DNA of 41,133 nucleotides from a virus, in IMG/VR virus record IMGVR_UViG_3300026382_000033, positions 1-41,133 of that record. The stretch is one strand, 5' to 3'. Made by a program: the position numbers and the translations under genes. Under the pieces are notes generated by a model. That model did no database searches. It was not told where the DNA came from and worked only from the letters and a program-made list of their open reading frames with translations. Shown here in pieces: positions 1-7,514 of this stretch. Position 1 is the first letter of the stretch. Every line of letters starts with the position of its first letter.

Positions 1-2
1 CA

Positions 3-755
3 AAATATCAAAAAGAAATCAAGGAGAGGTCTGTCAATACGCTAGGTGAATGGCAACATCCACCAAGAAGTACAGTTGACCCACTGAAGGCAGTTCTTAG
101 AATTGTTGAATTAAAATTGGATGAGACAGGGAATGTTGTTGGTAAGGCAAAAATCCTTAACAATAATACTGAAGCGACAAACTCAATAAAAGGTCTTATA
201 AAAGAAGGAATTAAAATTGGTGTTAGTTCAAGAGGAGTTGGTAAAGTTTCTGCTACAGGTGTTGTAGAAGATTTCAAACTAATTACTTATGATGCAGTTG
301 ATATGCCATCAGATTACAATGCTATGCTTAATGGTATGGTTGAAGGTTATAAATTTGAAAATGGTATAATGCAAGATAAAGAATTTATGATTGATGAAAA
401 TGGTTGTATTGGTGAAGCATGTAGTATTGCTCAGACAAAAATCGATGAAGCAAAGGAAAATAACGAACCTTGCCCAATTCAGGAAAAAATTGATATTGCA
501 GTATCTGAAGCAAAAAAAGAAATCATTAAAGGCATGGCTGATTATATGTCAGAGGTAATTCATTCTCAAGAGAATAAATTAAATGATATTGTAGAAAGTA
601 TTGATGAATATATTTCAACGAAAACTGAAGGACTTGTTCAGGATATTAGTGATTATTTAGAAAATCCTGTCATTGAAAGCACCGAAAGCAAAAAATCAAT
701 AGATTCAGAAACTGCTAAGGCTCTTATCGAGGCATTAAAATCACAGAAGATTTAA
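3..755 (+). CDS. 21: Prohead core protease, gp21-like (5' end outside window)
   Basis: Serine protease (S80 type) that matures the T4-like prohead by cutting scaffold, capsid and internal proteins after Glu. The reading frame is open from base 3, so the gene starts upstream of the window and 250 codons are visible. Visible landmarks are the catalytic-His segment GEWQHPPRSTVDP, the catalytic-Ser segment IGVSSRGVGKV and the downstream YDAVDMPSD segment, in the order and spacing of T4 gp21. The C-terminal third is acidic and helical, as expected for a self-processed tail. It lies directly upstream of the gp22 and gp23 homologues, the standard T4 order. An internal ATG at 117 falls after the His motif, so it is not the start. 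Confidence 0.9.
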   Translation, partial: KYQKEIKERSVNTLGEWQHPPRSTVDPLKAVLRIVELKLDETGNVVGKAKILNNNTEATNSIKGLIKEGIKIGVSSRGVGKVSATGVVEDFKLITYDAVDMPSDYNAMLNGMVEGYKFENGIMQDKEFMIDENGCIGEACSIAQTKIDEAKENNEPCPIQEKIDIAVSEAKKEIIKGMADYMSEVIHSQENKLNDIVESIDEYISTKTEGLVQDISDYLENPVIESTESKKSIDSETAKALIEALKSQKI

Positions 756-783
756 TAATTTTAGGAAATAAAGGTAAATTACA

Positions 784-800
784 GGAATATAAATAATTCC
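784..800 (+). promoter_or_regulatory. Late promoter for the scaffold gene, inside a small inverted repeat
   Basis: TATAAATA at 788-795 matches the T4 late promoter box. It sits between GGAAT (784-788) and ATTCC (796-800), a 5-bp inverted repeat. Transcription would begin near 801 and give a leader of about 100 bases for the gp22-like gene at 904. Confidence 0.6.
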
Positions 801-810
801 AGTATAAGAT

Positions 811-882
811 ACTATATATAAAAATCGATAAAAATTTGACCGAAAAGTCATAAATCTAACTAATTTTTATCGATAAAAATTA
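811..882 (+). promoter_or_regulatory. Structured leader of the scaffold gene
   Basis: ATCGATAAAAATT (824-836) is the exact reverse complement of AATTTTTATCGAT (862-874). Between them TGAC and GTCA can form an inner stem. Bases 861-882 are also a perfect 22-base palindrome, so two competing folds are possible. The element starts with ACTATATATAAAAAT, which recurs before the capsid gene and, with one base changed, before the HNH gene. Its function is unknown; the location suggests control of scaffold mRNA stability or translation. Confidence 0.5.
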
Positions 883-903
883 AAAACATAGGGAGAAACA
901 AAC

Positions 904-1590
904 ATGAAACAAATTTTAGAAAATTTGGATATTGCTGAAGAAATTAAAGAAGAACTATCAGAATCTTTTGATGCTGCTGTACTTGTAGAAGCTGTTAAAT
1001 TAGCTGAAGGCAAAGAAGCAGAATACGAAGAATATATGGTTGCTCAAATGACTGAAATGAAGGCTGATTTAGAAGATACTATTGATGCTTATTTAGAAAA
1101 AGTTGTTGAACAATTCGTTGAAGATAATACTTTTGCAATTGATGAATCAGTAAAATCTGAAAAATACGACGCTGTACTTGAGGGATTCAATTCTTTAATG
1201 ATTGCTACTGGTGTAGAAATTGCACAAATTGCTGAAGCAAAAGAAGAAATTGAAGAAGAAATTGATGAGTCTGCTACAGCACTTGCTGATAGACTAATGG
1301 AAGAAAACATGGAACTTAAAGAGAAAAACGCTGAATTATTAAAAACAGGTCTTGTAAAAGAATCTGCTGAAGATATGACTGCTGTTCAAAGAGATAAATT
1401 CCTTAAACTTGCAAGAGTTGTTGAATTTGATGCATCTGCTCCGGTAGATTTCATTGAAAAAATGGATACATTAGTTGAGTCTGTTAAAGGCGAAAAAGTT
1501 GTTGCTGAGAAAGCACCTGAAGTTGAAGAAAAAGTTATTGTTGAGAGTGTAGGTTCATCTTACGTTACAAAAGCAAGTCACTTATTCTAA
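904..1590 (+). CDS. 22: Prohead core scaffold protein, gp22-like
   Basis: Internal scaffold around which the gp23-type shell assembles; in T4 it is destroyed by gp21 during maturation. The product is 228 residues, very acidic (Glu-rich) and almost wholly helical or coiled-coil, with a stretch around residues 105-145 dense in EE and KEE pairs. This composition and the place between protease and capsid genes fit gp22. Several L/I-x-E sites, the gp21 cleavage type, are present. The start has a good ribosome site (GGGAGA, 904 ATG). Primary sequence of gp22 proteins diverges fast, so the call rests largely on synteny and composition. Confidence 0.85.
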   Translation: MKQILENLDIAEEIKEELSESFDAAVLVEAVKLAEGKEAEYEEYMVAQMTEMKADLEDTIDAYLEKVVEQFVEDNTFAIDESVKSEKYDAVLEGFNSLMIATGVEIAQIAEAKEEIEEEIDESATALADRLMEENMELKEKNAELLKTGLVKESAEDMTAVQRDKFLKLARVVEFDASAPVDFIEKMDTLVESVKGEKVVAEKAPEVEEKVIVESVGSSYVTKASHLF

Positions 1591-1617
1591 GATATACTAT
1601 ATATAAAAATATAAATA
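1591..1617 (+). promoter_or_regulatory. Late promoter of the major capsid gene
   Basis: TATAAATA lies at 1610-1617, preceded by GATATACTATATATAAAAA. The same upstream stretch occurs with one change at 3141-3159 and in part at 808-825. A start near 1623 gives a short leader with AGGAGA before the ATG at 1646. The conserved upstream segment suggests a strong version of the late promoter. Confidence 0.75.
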
Positions 1618-1645
1618 ATAAAAACAAAATAGGAGAATTAAAAAT

Positions 1646-3013
1646 ATGGAAACACAAATGTTAACAGAAAAATACGCTGATATTTTAGAATCAGCAAAGA
1701 TGCCAGCAATCAAGGCTAGCGAAAAATCAAATGTTGCACTTTTACTTGAAAATCAAGCACAAGAAGAAGCAAGATTAATGACAGAGGGAACAATTGCATC
1801 AGATGTTGCACAATTCACTCCAATTTTTATGCCTTTGGCAAGAAGAATTCAACCAGCACTTATTGCTAATGAATTAGTTGGTGTTCAACCACTTACAAGT
1901 CCTACTGGATTTATTTACACACTTGCATTTAGATATACAGGTATGGGTGCTAATGCTGCTGATAAAACTGGTGGTAGAATTTCACCAATCGCGGGTTCAC
2001 AAATTATTGAAGTAGCTGTTACTGGTACTGCTCCAGTTAAAGGTGATACTGTTAAAGTTGGCGCTGCTACTGCAACTGTTATCTATGCTGAAGAAAACTT
2101 TTTCTTAATCGATGGTAAAATTGGTTCTGCAACTGCTACTCTTAATGATGCTGCAGATAATGAAATAGGTACTATCAAAGTTACTTATTCTAACGAATTA
2201 ACATTCAGAAAAATCTTAAAAGGTTATACTGGTTCACTTCCAACTTCAGAAGCAGAATTACTTGGTTATGATATGTCAGAAATCGGTTTCGATATCATTC
2301 AAACACAAATTGGTGTTGAATCAAGAAAACTTAAAGCAGAATATACTGTTGAAATGTACCAAGATTTAAAAGCAATGCATGGTCTTAATGCTGATGAAGA
2401 ATTAATGAATATGATGGCTGTTGAGATTCAAAACGAACTTGATAGAGAAATTGTTGATAAAGTAAATGCTTGGGCTGCTCCAGCAGGTGACTTTAAAATT
2501 GGTGGTGTTGATGCATCTGGTTCAGCTAGATTCGAATTAGAAGGTATGGCTCACTTACAACTTAAAATTGCTAATGAATCAAGAGAAATTGCTAGACTAA
2601 CAAGAAGAGGAGCTGGTAATATTTTACTTGTGTCTCCAAAAGTTGCTACAGTTTTAGAACAACTTAAAGGTTACAAAGCTATTGAAAATTCTACATCTGT
2701 AGATGCTACGGCAGTTGGTGTTGCGGTTATTGGAACATTCAATAAAATGAAAGTTGTTATGGATGCTTTTGCTACTACTGATTATTGTACAGTAATCTAT
2801 AAAGGTTCTGACAGAAGAGATGCTATCGGTTACTACGCACCGTATGTACCAGTTTCTTTCACAAGAGTTGTTCACCCTGAGTCAGGGCAACCGGCTATAA
2901 TTCTTAATACAAGATACGGAATTAAAGAGAATCCAATGAACTCTAAAGATACTCAAGGACTATATGCTAGAACTTTTCAAGTTGATTTTTCTGACAGCCT
3001 TTTAAGTAAATAA
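1646..3013 (+). CDS. 23: Major capsid protein, gp23-like
   Basis: Main shell protein of the head (HK97 fold, T4 family). It has 455 residues, shorter than T4 gp23 (521). The N-terminal region (about 1-47) is a delta-type extension with ENQAQEEARLMTEG near 35-48; cleavage after Glu47 by the gp21 homologue is plausible. The segment VAQFTPIFMPLARRIQPALI, then LTSPTGFIYTLAFRY, is characteristic of gp23 proteins, as are IGVESRKLKAEYT and the C-terminal ENPMNSKDTQGLYARTFQVD. A beta-rich insertion at about 125-180 looks like a surface domain. Base composition is less AT-rich than neighbours and codon use is more uniform, as expected for a highly expressed gene. Confidence 0.95.
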   Translation: METQMLTEKYADILESAKMPAIKASEKSNVALLLENQAQEEARLMTEGTIASDVAQFTPIFMPLARRIQPALIANELVGVQPLTSPTGFIYTLAFRYTGMGANAADKTGGRISPIAGSQIIEVAVTGTAPVKGDTVKVGAATATVIYAEENFFLIDGKIGSATATLNDAADNEIGTIKVTYSNELTFRKILKGYTGSLPTSEAELLGYDMSEIGFDIIQTQIGVESRKLKAEYTVEMYQDLKAMHGLNADEELMNMMAVEIQNELDREIVDKVNAWAAPAGDFKIGGVDASGSARFELEGMAHLQLKIANESREIARLTRRGAGNILLVSPKVATVLEQLKGYKAIENSTSVDATAVGVAVIGTFNKMKVVMDAFATTDYCTVIYKGSDRRDAIGYYAPYVPVSFTRVVHPESGQPAIILNTRYGIKENPMNSKDTQGLYARTFQVDFSDSLLSK

Positions 3014-3075
3014 TCTTAGGATTATTGCTTAAATTGAGTAATTAAGTCATAGTTAGTTATACTATAAAATAACAA

Positions 3076-3107
3076 GGAGGATGAGAGTTCCTCCATCTTA
3101 TATTTTT
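3076..3107 (+). terminator. Probable terminator after the capsid gene
   Basis: GGAGGA (3076-3081) pairs with TCCTCC (3089-3094) around a 7-base loop and is followed by ATCTTATATTTTT. It is the first stable hairpin after the gp23 stop at 3013. The T tract is offset by several bases, so it may be leaky and allow read-through into the HNH gene. Confidence 0.5.
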
Positions 3108-3164
3108 ATATATACTATATTTTGTTCGTCGTGGTTCTGGGATATAGTATATATAAAAATATAA
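3098..3164. repeat. 23-bp perfect inverted repeat carrying the late promoter
   Basis: Bases 3098-3120 are the exact reverse complement of 3142-3164, leaving a 21-base loop (3121-3141). The right arm contains most of a TATAAATA late box (3160-3167) and repeats the extended promoter element found before gp23. The loop itself contains bases that pair with 3183-3194 downstream, so the whole can form a pseudoknot in a read-through RNA. Confidence 0.85.
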
Positions 3165-3220
3165 ATAAAATAAAAAGACAAACAGAACCACGACCTCCGT
3201 TTGTCTTAAACGGAGCGAAC
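3124..3220 (+). promoter_or_regulatory. Ribosome-site-sequestering leader of the HNH gene, with late promoter
   Basis: GTCGTGGTTCTG (3128-3139) pairs with CAGAACCACGAC (3183-3194). CTCCGTTT (3195-3202) pairs with AAACGGAG (3208-3215). GTTCG (3124-3128) pairs with CGAAC (3216-3220). Together these make a three-way junction. The only Shine-Dalgarno (GGAG, 3212-3215) lies inside the second stem, 6 bases before the ATG at 3222. A competing stem, AGACAAAC (3176-3183) with GTTTGTCT (3199-3206), would free it. TATAAATA (3160-3167) should start late transcripts near 3173, which would lack 3124-3139. T4 I-TevI is known to be held silent on long transcripts by a comparable hairpin that contains a late promoter; the switch here is inferred. 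Confidence 0.7.
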
Positions 3221-3221
3221 A

Positions 3222-4202
3222 ATGAGACTACTACAATATAAACACTCAAAAATTGACTATAATAAGTTAAAAACAAATAAAACATATAGAAAATCTGTAA
3301 TAAACAAATTGAAGTTTTGGTATTTTTATAATGAATATAATGAAGAAACAGCTTTTTACTGGCTGTATAAAGATATAAAAAAGAGAAACCAAATACATAC
3401 TTATATAAAATACTTCAATATAAAATCACAAATTTTTAAGAATAATAGAAGTGCATCTGAGTATTTTTATACTAAAATTCATTCAAAAATTTGTCCTGAA
3501 TGCAACAAAAAATTTGTGCCTACCAAAAAGAAAGGAATATGTTGTTCTTCGAAATGCGCAAACAATCATAAAACAAAAGATATAAATTTCATATTAAAAT
3601 TAAGTCAAGGCGTCAAGGCATCATGGGAAAATCTTAGTGAAGAAGATAGAAATGAGAGGAAGCACAATATATCAAAAGGAAATAAGAATTTTTATAGCAA
3701 TCTATCAGAACAAGAATATAAAGAATTTTGGGATAATTGGAACAAATCTTATACAAAAACTTGTCATCTAAAGTATGGCTATTGTAGTTATTTTGCTGTG
3801 CCTGAACATATTAATTCTTTTAAGGAAAAAAGAAAACAAACAAATATATTAAGGTATGGCGGTCCAGCCCCAATTTGTTCAGAGGCAATAAAAGATAAAG
3901 TTAGGAAAACATTGAGGAAAACAAATGAAGCATCTGGTAAATGGATAAAACAAGAAGACATTTCAGACTTCAAATTATATTCAAGGATAGTAAGAAAACT
4001 AACTGAAAAACAGCCGATTCACTTATTAGAAAATTTTGATAAAAGAGGGACAGTAGATAAAGAAGATGCCTATCACCTTGACCATAAAATTCCTGTTAAA
4101 TATGGTTTTGATAATAATATTCTTCCTTATATAATAGCAGATATAAAAAATTTAGAAATGATACCTGCAATAGATAATATAAGGAAAGGCTCTAAATATT
4201 AG
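3222..4202 (+). CDS. Free-standing HNH homing endonuclease
   Basis: Predicted site-specific DNA endonuclease that spreads its own gene into phages lacking it. It has 326 residues. A zinc-ribbon-like segment lies near 90-115 (CPECNKK and CCSSKC). A DNA-binding region of short helices includes TNILRYGGPAP and EAIKDKVRKTLRKT, as in NUMOD-type modules. The C-terminal HNH core is YHLDHKIPVKYGF with His285, Asp287 and His288, then KNLEMIPAIDNIRKGSK with Asn310, Asn319 and Lys322. Such genes sit next to highly conserved phage genes, here gp23. It is more AT-rich than gp23. No intron boundaries are evident in gp23, so it is best called free-standing. Confidence 0.85.
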   Translation: MRLLQYKHSKIDYNKLKTNKTYRKSVINKLKFWYFYNEYNEETAFYWLYKDIKKRNQIHTYIKYFNIKSQIFKNNRSASEYFYTKIHSKICPECNKKFVPTKKKGICCSSKCANNHKTKDINFILKLSQGVKASWENLSEEDRNERKHNISKGNKNFYSNLSEQEYKEFWDNWNKSYTKTCHLKYGYCSYFAVPEHINSFKEKRKQTNILRYGGPAPICSEAIKDKVRKTLRKTNEASGKWIKQEDISDFKLYSRIVRKLTEKQPIHLLENFDKRGTVDKEDAYHLDHKIPVKYGFDNNILPYIIADIKNLEMIPAIDNIRKGSKY

Positions 4203-4213
4203 TCATTTCTTTG

Positions 4214-4414
4214 CTAAATAAATTGCTTATCATTCTTTTTAATTACCTCTAAAAAAGCAGTATATATAAATTCTAAATGACTAGTGTCTTTCTTTTCTAA
4301 TGTTATCACCCTTACTATATTATCCTCTTTAAGCTTATCAATTTGTTTATTAATATTATCCAAACAGTCCTTAGGTTTTTGTGGACGCCATCCGCTATTT
4401 ATTTCGATTATCAT
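4214..4414 (-). CDS. Small protein of unknown function
   Basis: 66 residues, not recognised. It begins MIIEINSGWRPQKPKDC, then has a lysine-rich helical middle and a C-terminal hydrophobic stretch. Start context is good: AGGAGAG 4-9 bases upstream, inside the last codons of the upstream membrane-protein gene, so translation is probably coupled. It converges with the HNH gene, leaving 11 bases between stops. Confidence 0.65.
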   Translation of the reverse strand: MIIEINSGWRPQKPKDCLDNINKQIDKLKEDNIVRVITLEKKDTSHLEFIYTAFLEVIKKNDKQFI

Positions 4415-4415
4415 T

Positions 4416-5588
4416 TCATCTCTCCTGATTTGTTAAAAATTTCCAAGTAATAAATCCACTTAGGATAACATTTCCAATAAAGATAAGTAATTGCCAATAC
4501 CACTCTAAAGTAATGTTCTCTTTAAGGTACTCAAATTCTTTCATTGGTTTTCTGATATAGCTTTTATTAATATGATATTCTAATTTAGTAAGAACCGTTG
4601 GAGAATTAATAGAAATATCTTTAAAAGCATTACCCATATCAATAATAAAATCTGTATTATTAGTGAAGCATATAACATCCGACCATTGGACATTACCTTT
4701 TTTATCTACACCGAGAACTAAAGTTACATCATTCTTTTTACCCATTTTCCAATATTGTGATAAAGCATCTTTAAAACTTCTATCATATTTTTCTGAATCT
4801 ACTATGTACAGAATAGGATTAGCTTGTTTAGTAATGCCAACTCTTGTCGTGATATGATTAAGAATTTCTAATTGTTTATTAGGGTTCTTAATTCTTCCAG
4901 TTGTATCGATGATTCTATTTAACTTTGTTTCTCCATATTTTCCCTCATAAAGTATAGGGTATTCTCTTAGAACTCCGACTTTTACTAATTGTTGGATTTC
5001 CTCTTTAGGAACTTTAGTATGAATAACATTATCTTTTGCCACTGCCACTAAATTTTCATACGTATGACCCACAGAAGTAGGGATTATTTTATTTGGATGA
5101 GAAACATATTTGTCACCATCTCCATAAGATACTTGATTACTTCTACTAATATTTACAAACTTTGTGCCAAACTCTCTCTTTGCTTGAAGATATTCTCCTC
5201 TTGAAATAGAGATAGATTCTCCAAGATTTGTTTTAATTTGATAATAAGCTGGATGATGGTCAATTCTAGTTTTTGTTCTTGTACAAGTTCTAGGATTTTT
5301 AGATGTTCCACAAGAATAGGTTTCGGTGTATGTTACTTTCTCATCCCATTCTTCATAATAAGTTGATGATGCTACTTTACCATTAAAATAATTCGTATCC
5401 CAAATATCAGTAGTAACTGAAAAAAGCAATGAATAAATTATTGCTACATAGGCTAAGGTTGCCGCTACCTGAATTCCAAACTCTTTTAATATATATTCTC
5501 TATTGGTGATATATAACCAAAAACCAATAGCAATAGGTACTAAGAAGTTAAACCAAAAACCAAAATTAGCTAAGATAATTTCTAACAT
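4416..5588 (-). CDS. Membrane protein with TPM-like soluble domain
   Basis: 390 residues. Two transmembrane helices near the N-terminus (about 8-27 and 39-60), a soluble domain of about 290 residues, and a C-terminal helix at about 365-385. The soluble part has a Cys pair in YSCGTSKNPRTCTR. Its second half, with RSFKDALSQYWKMGKKNDVTL then LGVDKKGNVQWSDVICFTNN, resembles the TPM domain pattern (alternating strand and helix with a kW-G-k-N-L-L core). The LemA-like gene lies two genes upstream, and LemA and TPM proteins are commonly neighbours in bacteria. Function is unknown in phages; envelope remodelling or a shield against other phages are options. The TPM comparison is by eye only. Confidence 0.7.
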   Translation of the reverse strand: MLEIILANFGFWFNFLVPIAIGFWLYITNREYILKEFGIQVAATLAYVAIIYSLLFSVTTDIWDTNYFNGKVASSTYYEEWDEKVTYTETYSCGTSKNPRTCTRTKTRIDHHPAYYQIKTNLGESISISRGEYLQAKREFGTKFVNISRSNQVSYGDGDKYVSHPNKIIPTSVGHTYENLVAVAKDNVIHTKVPKEEIQQLVKVGVLREYPILYEGKYGETKLNRIIDTTGRIKNPNKQLEILNHITTRVGITKQANPILYIVDSEKYDRSFKDALSQYWKMGKKNDVTLVLGVDKKGNVQWSDVICFTNNTDFIIDMGNAFKDISINSPTVLTKLEYHINKSYIRKPMKEFEYLKENITLEWYWQLLIFIGNVILSGFITWKFLTNQER

Positions 5589-5620
5589 TTTAAATTCCTT
5601 TTCTCTTTTTGTTCTTAAAT

Positions 5621-5815
5621 CTAATATTTTTTAGAGTTATTAATTGCTCTAGTAATATGAGGCACTTTACCCATTATAAAAAACGTACTACCATCATAAA
5701 GTGTTATCTTAACTATCGAACGATTTTCAACATTATATTCTTTTTCGATACGTTTAACATCATTAGCTTCGATCGATATATTTTCAAGAAAAATATCTAA
5801 AAATGATACCAACAT
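5621..5815 (-). CDS. Small beta-rich protein
   Basis: 64 residues with AAGGAT ahead of the ATG at 5815. The core NDVKRIEKEYNVENRSIVKI then YDGSTFFIMG is a run of predicted strands similar in plan to one half of the protein at 16114-16548 and to the protein at 27328-27612. It lies between the LemA-like and TPM-like genes in one leftward unit. The opposite-strand reading frame here has no ribosome site and is taken as a shadow. Function unknown. Confidence 0.65.
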   Translation of the reverse strand: MLVSFLDIFLENISIEANDVKRIEKEYNVENRSIVKITLYDGSTFFIMGKVPHITRAINNSKKY

Positions 5816-5825
5816 TTTTTATCCT

Positions 5826-6392
5826 TTATGAAGCGAATGGGTCAGTGACCTCATCCTCTCCAGTTTCCCAAGTTTTCTTGGTTTTCTTTGTAGTGATAAT
5901 TCTATCTTCAATCGCTTTAACTTTTTCTGATGGAAAATTAAAGAGAGTTACACCAATTGTACCTTTAAGTGAAGCCTTTCTCCAAGTTCTGTATTCTTGA
6001 ACAACAGAGATTTTTGATTTTTGTTGAGATTCTTCTCTAGCATACGCTTTTGAAATAATATCCATAAATTTAGAATAGAGTTTTTCATCAGCACCTGGTT
6101 GAGCTTCTTGAACCCATTTCATCATAGCACCCTGGTCATTTTTATATCTTTCCGCCTGTGCTTTAATCTTATCAATAGAAAACTTACTACCTTGCTTAAC
6201 AGTAAATCCTGACATCTTTAATTCTTTATCAACAGCAGCCCAAACATTTTGCATCGCTTCATCTTGTGCTAATACACTCTGTTCAAATCTTTCACCTGTA
6301 AATTTAGCACTAAAAACATAACCTACAGTGCCACCTACCAATAACAATAAACTTAATACTGCTCCAATTACTACTTTTACTCCTGTGCTCAT
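5826..6392 (-). CDS. LemA-like membrane-anchored protein
   Basis: 188 residues. N-terminal transmembrane helix at about 7-27, then a long helical domain. The run SVLAQDEAMQNVWAAVDKEL, then MKWVQEAQPGADEKLYSKFM and VVQEYRTWRKASLKG with a following FNFPSEK, fits the LemA fold and the phage members of that family. LemA proteins are single-pass envelope proteins whose biochemical role is not settled. The start overlaps the stop of the upstream small membrane gene as TAATG, indicating translational coupling. The adjoining TPM-like gene supports the call. Confidence 0.65.
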   Translation of the reverse strand: MSTGVKVVIGAVLSLLLLVGGTVGYVFSAKFTGERFEQSVLAQDEAMQNVWAAVDKELKMSGFTVKQGSKFSIDKIKAQAERYKNDQGAMMKWVQEAQPGADEKLYSKFMDIISKAYAREESQQKSKISVVQEYRTWRKASLKGTIGVTLFNFPSEKVKAIEDRIITTKKTKKTWETGEDEVTDPFAS

Positions 6393-6592
6393 TATTTCTT
6401 TCCTTTTAATAGTTTAACTTCGGTTTCCAATGTTTTAATTCTCTCTAATAGAGGAGCTTGTAGTTCAAGTACAGTCTCGGTCACTTTATCTTTATAATCC
6501 ATAGAGTAATTTATTTCTCTCTTAAGTAACCAACCGCCATAAGCTAATCCAATGGCTACTATAATAGCTACTATCTTTATTAATAAATTCAT
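6392..6592 (-). CDS. Small membrane protein with coiled-coil tail
   Basis: 66 residues: one transmembrane helix at about 4-24, then a soluble helix rich in E, L and K (ETVLELQAPLLERIKTLETE). The shape would fit a holin accessory or an inner-membrane spanin-like protein, and a lytic transglycosylase gene lies just upstream. There is no direct evidence for a lysis role. It is the first gene after the promoter at 6622-6644. Confidence 0.6.
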   Translation of the reverse strand: MNLLIKIVAIIVAIGLAYGGWLLKREINYSMDYKDKVTETVLELQAPLLERIKTLETEVKLLKGKK

Positions 6593-6621
6593 CTTTTCTG
6601 TCCTTGTCTTTTTGTTATATA

Positions 6622-6644
6622 ATTATAGCCTAACATACTTTAAA
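6622..6644 (-). promoter_or_regulatory. Middle-type promoter (TTTAA-N12-TATAAT)
   Basis: On the minus strand TTTAA (6644-6640) is followed after 12 bases by TATAAT (6627-6622). It precedes the unit 6592-4214. It is one of seven such sites in this window, all in front of leftward accessory genes. Confidence 0.65.
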
Positions 6645-6650
6645 CCGAGC

Positions 6651-7412
6651 TTAAATTCTTGAACTTTTTATAATTATTTTTACCGTTTTCATTCTCTTCA
6701 TGATTTTCTGATGATAACTTCTGTTACTCCAACCACCATTATATCTTCCAACTGCTTTCCAATATGCTTCTGATTTTCCAAACTTTCGAGAAGCTTGTTC
6801 ATACATGCTTAAGAGATAATGTCCACCAATAGTAGCCCCAAATTCAAAGTCATACATAAGTTTATTAATTAACATGGTATCTCTTCTCGCTTGCTTTTTG
6901 TATTTTGTCCAGAAACTATAATGAAAAAGAAACTCTTTTTTAGCCCATTTTAAAGTTCTAATGGCTTTTTTATTTCCTTTATCTGCTCTTGAATTCCAAG
7001 ATTTTGACTCTATTATTTTCTGATAATATTTCAGTTTTTTTAGATGTCTCTCATATTCCTTATAAGTGCTCTTTCCTTTATTTACTAAGTAACCATATTT
7101 TCTCTTTAACTCTGGGTATTTCAGGATTGTTAATTTGGCTGTACTAAGTTTAATTTGAAAATTGCCCAAAGAACTATCATAAAGTGATTTTAATCTGCCA
7201 GTATCTGTGTACTTATCTCCAATATTATCTGTTCCCCAAGAACTTTCTTGGCCCATAATACTAGGAAGAGTATTTTCAAATGTCATCCCATCTTTAGCTT
7301 TTATTGTTTTGCCTACTTCATAGGCAATTTTTATTTTTTCTTTCTGAATATTAGATAAAGCCATTAGGTGAGTCGATGCTAATATTAAAAAGATCATGAA
7401 AAGTCTCATCAT
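6651..7412 (-). CDS. Exported lytic transglycosylase (endolysin candidate)
   Basis: Predicted peptidoglycan lytic enzyme with the lysozyme-like transglycosylase fold. It has 253 residues from the ATG at 7412; the longer frame would need a TTG at 7427. A hydrophobic N-terminus (MRLFMIFLILASTHLMA) acts as signal peptide or signal anchor. The motif PSIMGQESSWG gives the probable catalytic Glu56, SLGNFQIKLSTAK corresponds to the G-x-x-Q motif and GRYNGGWSNRSY to the A-Y-N-G-G motif of the SLT family. The middle is very basic. An own signal sequence suggests export through Sec, as with signal-arrest endolysins, and then the holin would only need to depolarise the membrane. It could also be a virion-associated enzyme. 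Confidence 0.75.
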   Translation of the reverse strand: MMRLFMIFLILASTHLMALSNIQKEKIKIAYEVGKTIKAKDGMTFENTLPSIMGQESSWGTDNIGDKYTDTGRLKSLYDSSLGNFQIKLSTAKLTILKYPELKRKYGYLVNKGKSTYKEYERHLKKLKYYQKIIESKSWNSRADKGNKKAIRTLKWAKKEFLFHYSFWTKYKKQARRDTMLINKLMYDFEFGATIGGHYLLSMYEQASRKFGKSEAYWKAVGRYNGGWSNRSYHQKIMKRMKTVKIIIKSSRI

Positions 7413-7479
7413 ATTATTTTTTCCCAATCTGTTGCAGAAATAACATTAATCATTTAGTTCCTTCTTTTTGGTATATCTA

Positions 7480-7502
7480 ATTATATACCAATAATAATTA
7501 AA
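7480..7502 (-). promoter_or_regulatory. Middle-type promoter with MotA-like box
   Basis: Minus strand TTTAA (7502-7498), 12 bases, TATAAT (7485-7480). The upstream box reads TTGCTTTAA, which contains TGCTTTA as in the T4 MotA box. It drives the transglycosylase gene at 7412. Confidence 0.65.
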
Positions 7503-7514
7503 GCAAGCTTAAAA

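Noticed and set aside
3014-3221. Group I intron in the capsid gene
   Set aside because: gp23 is continuous to a normal C-terminus and no second exon or intron core was seen; the structure belongs to the intergenic leader.
4663-4857. Rightward reading frame opposite the TPM-like gene
   Set aside because: Antisense shadow of a well-supported leftward gene, without a ribosome site.
5609-6000. Two rightward frames opposite 5621-6392
   Set aside because: The leftward frames have ribosome sites and a plausible LemA-like product; the rightward ones have neither.
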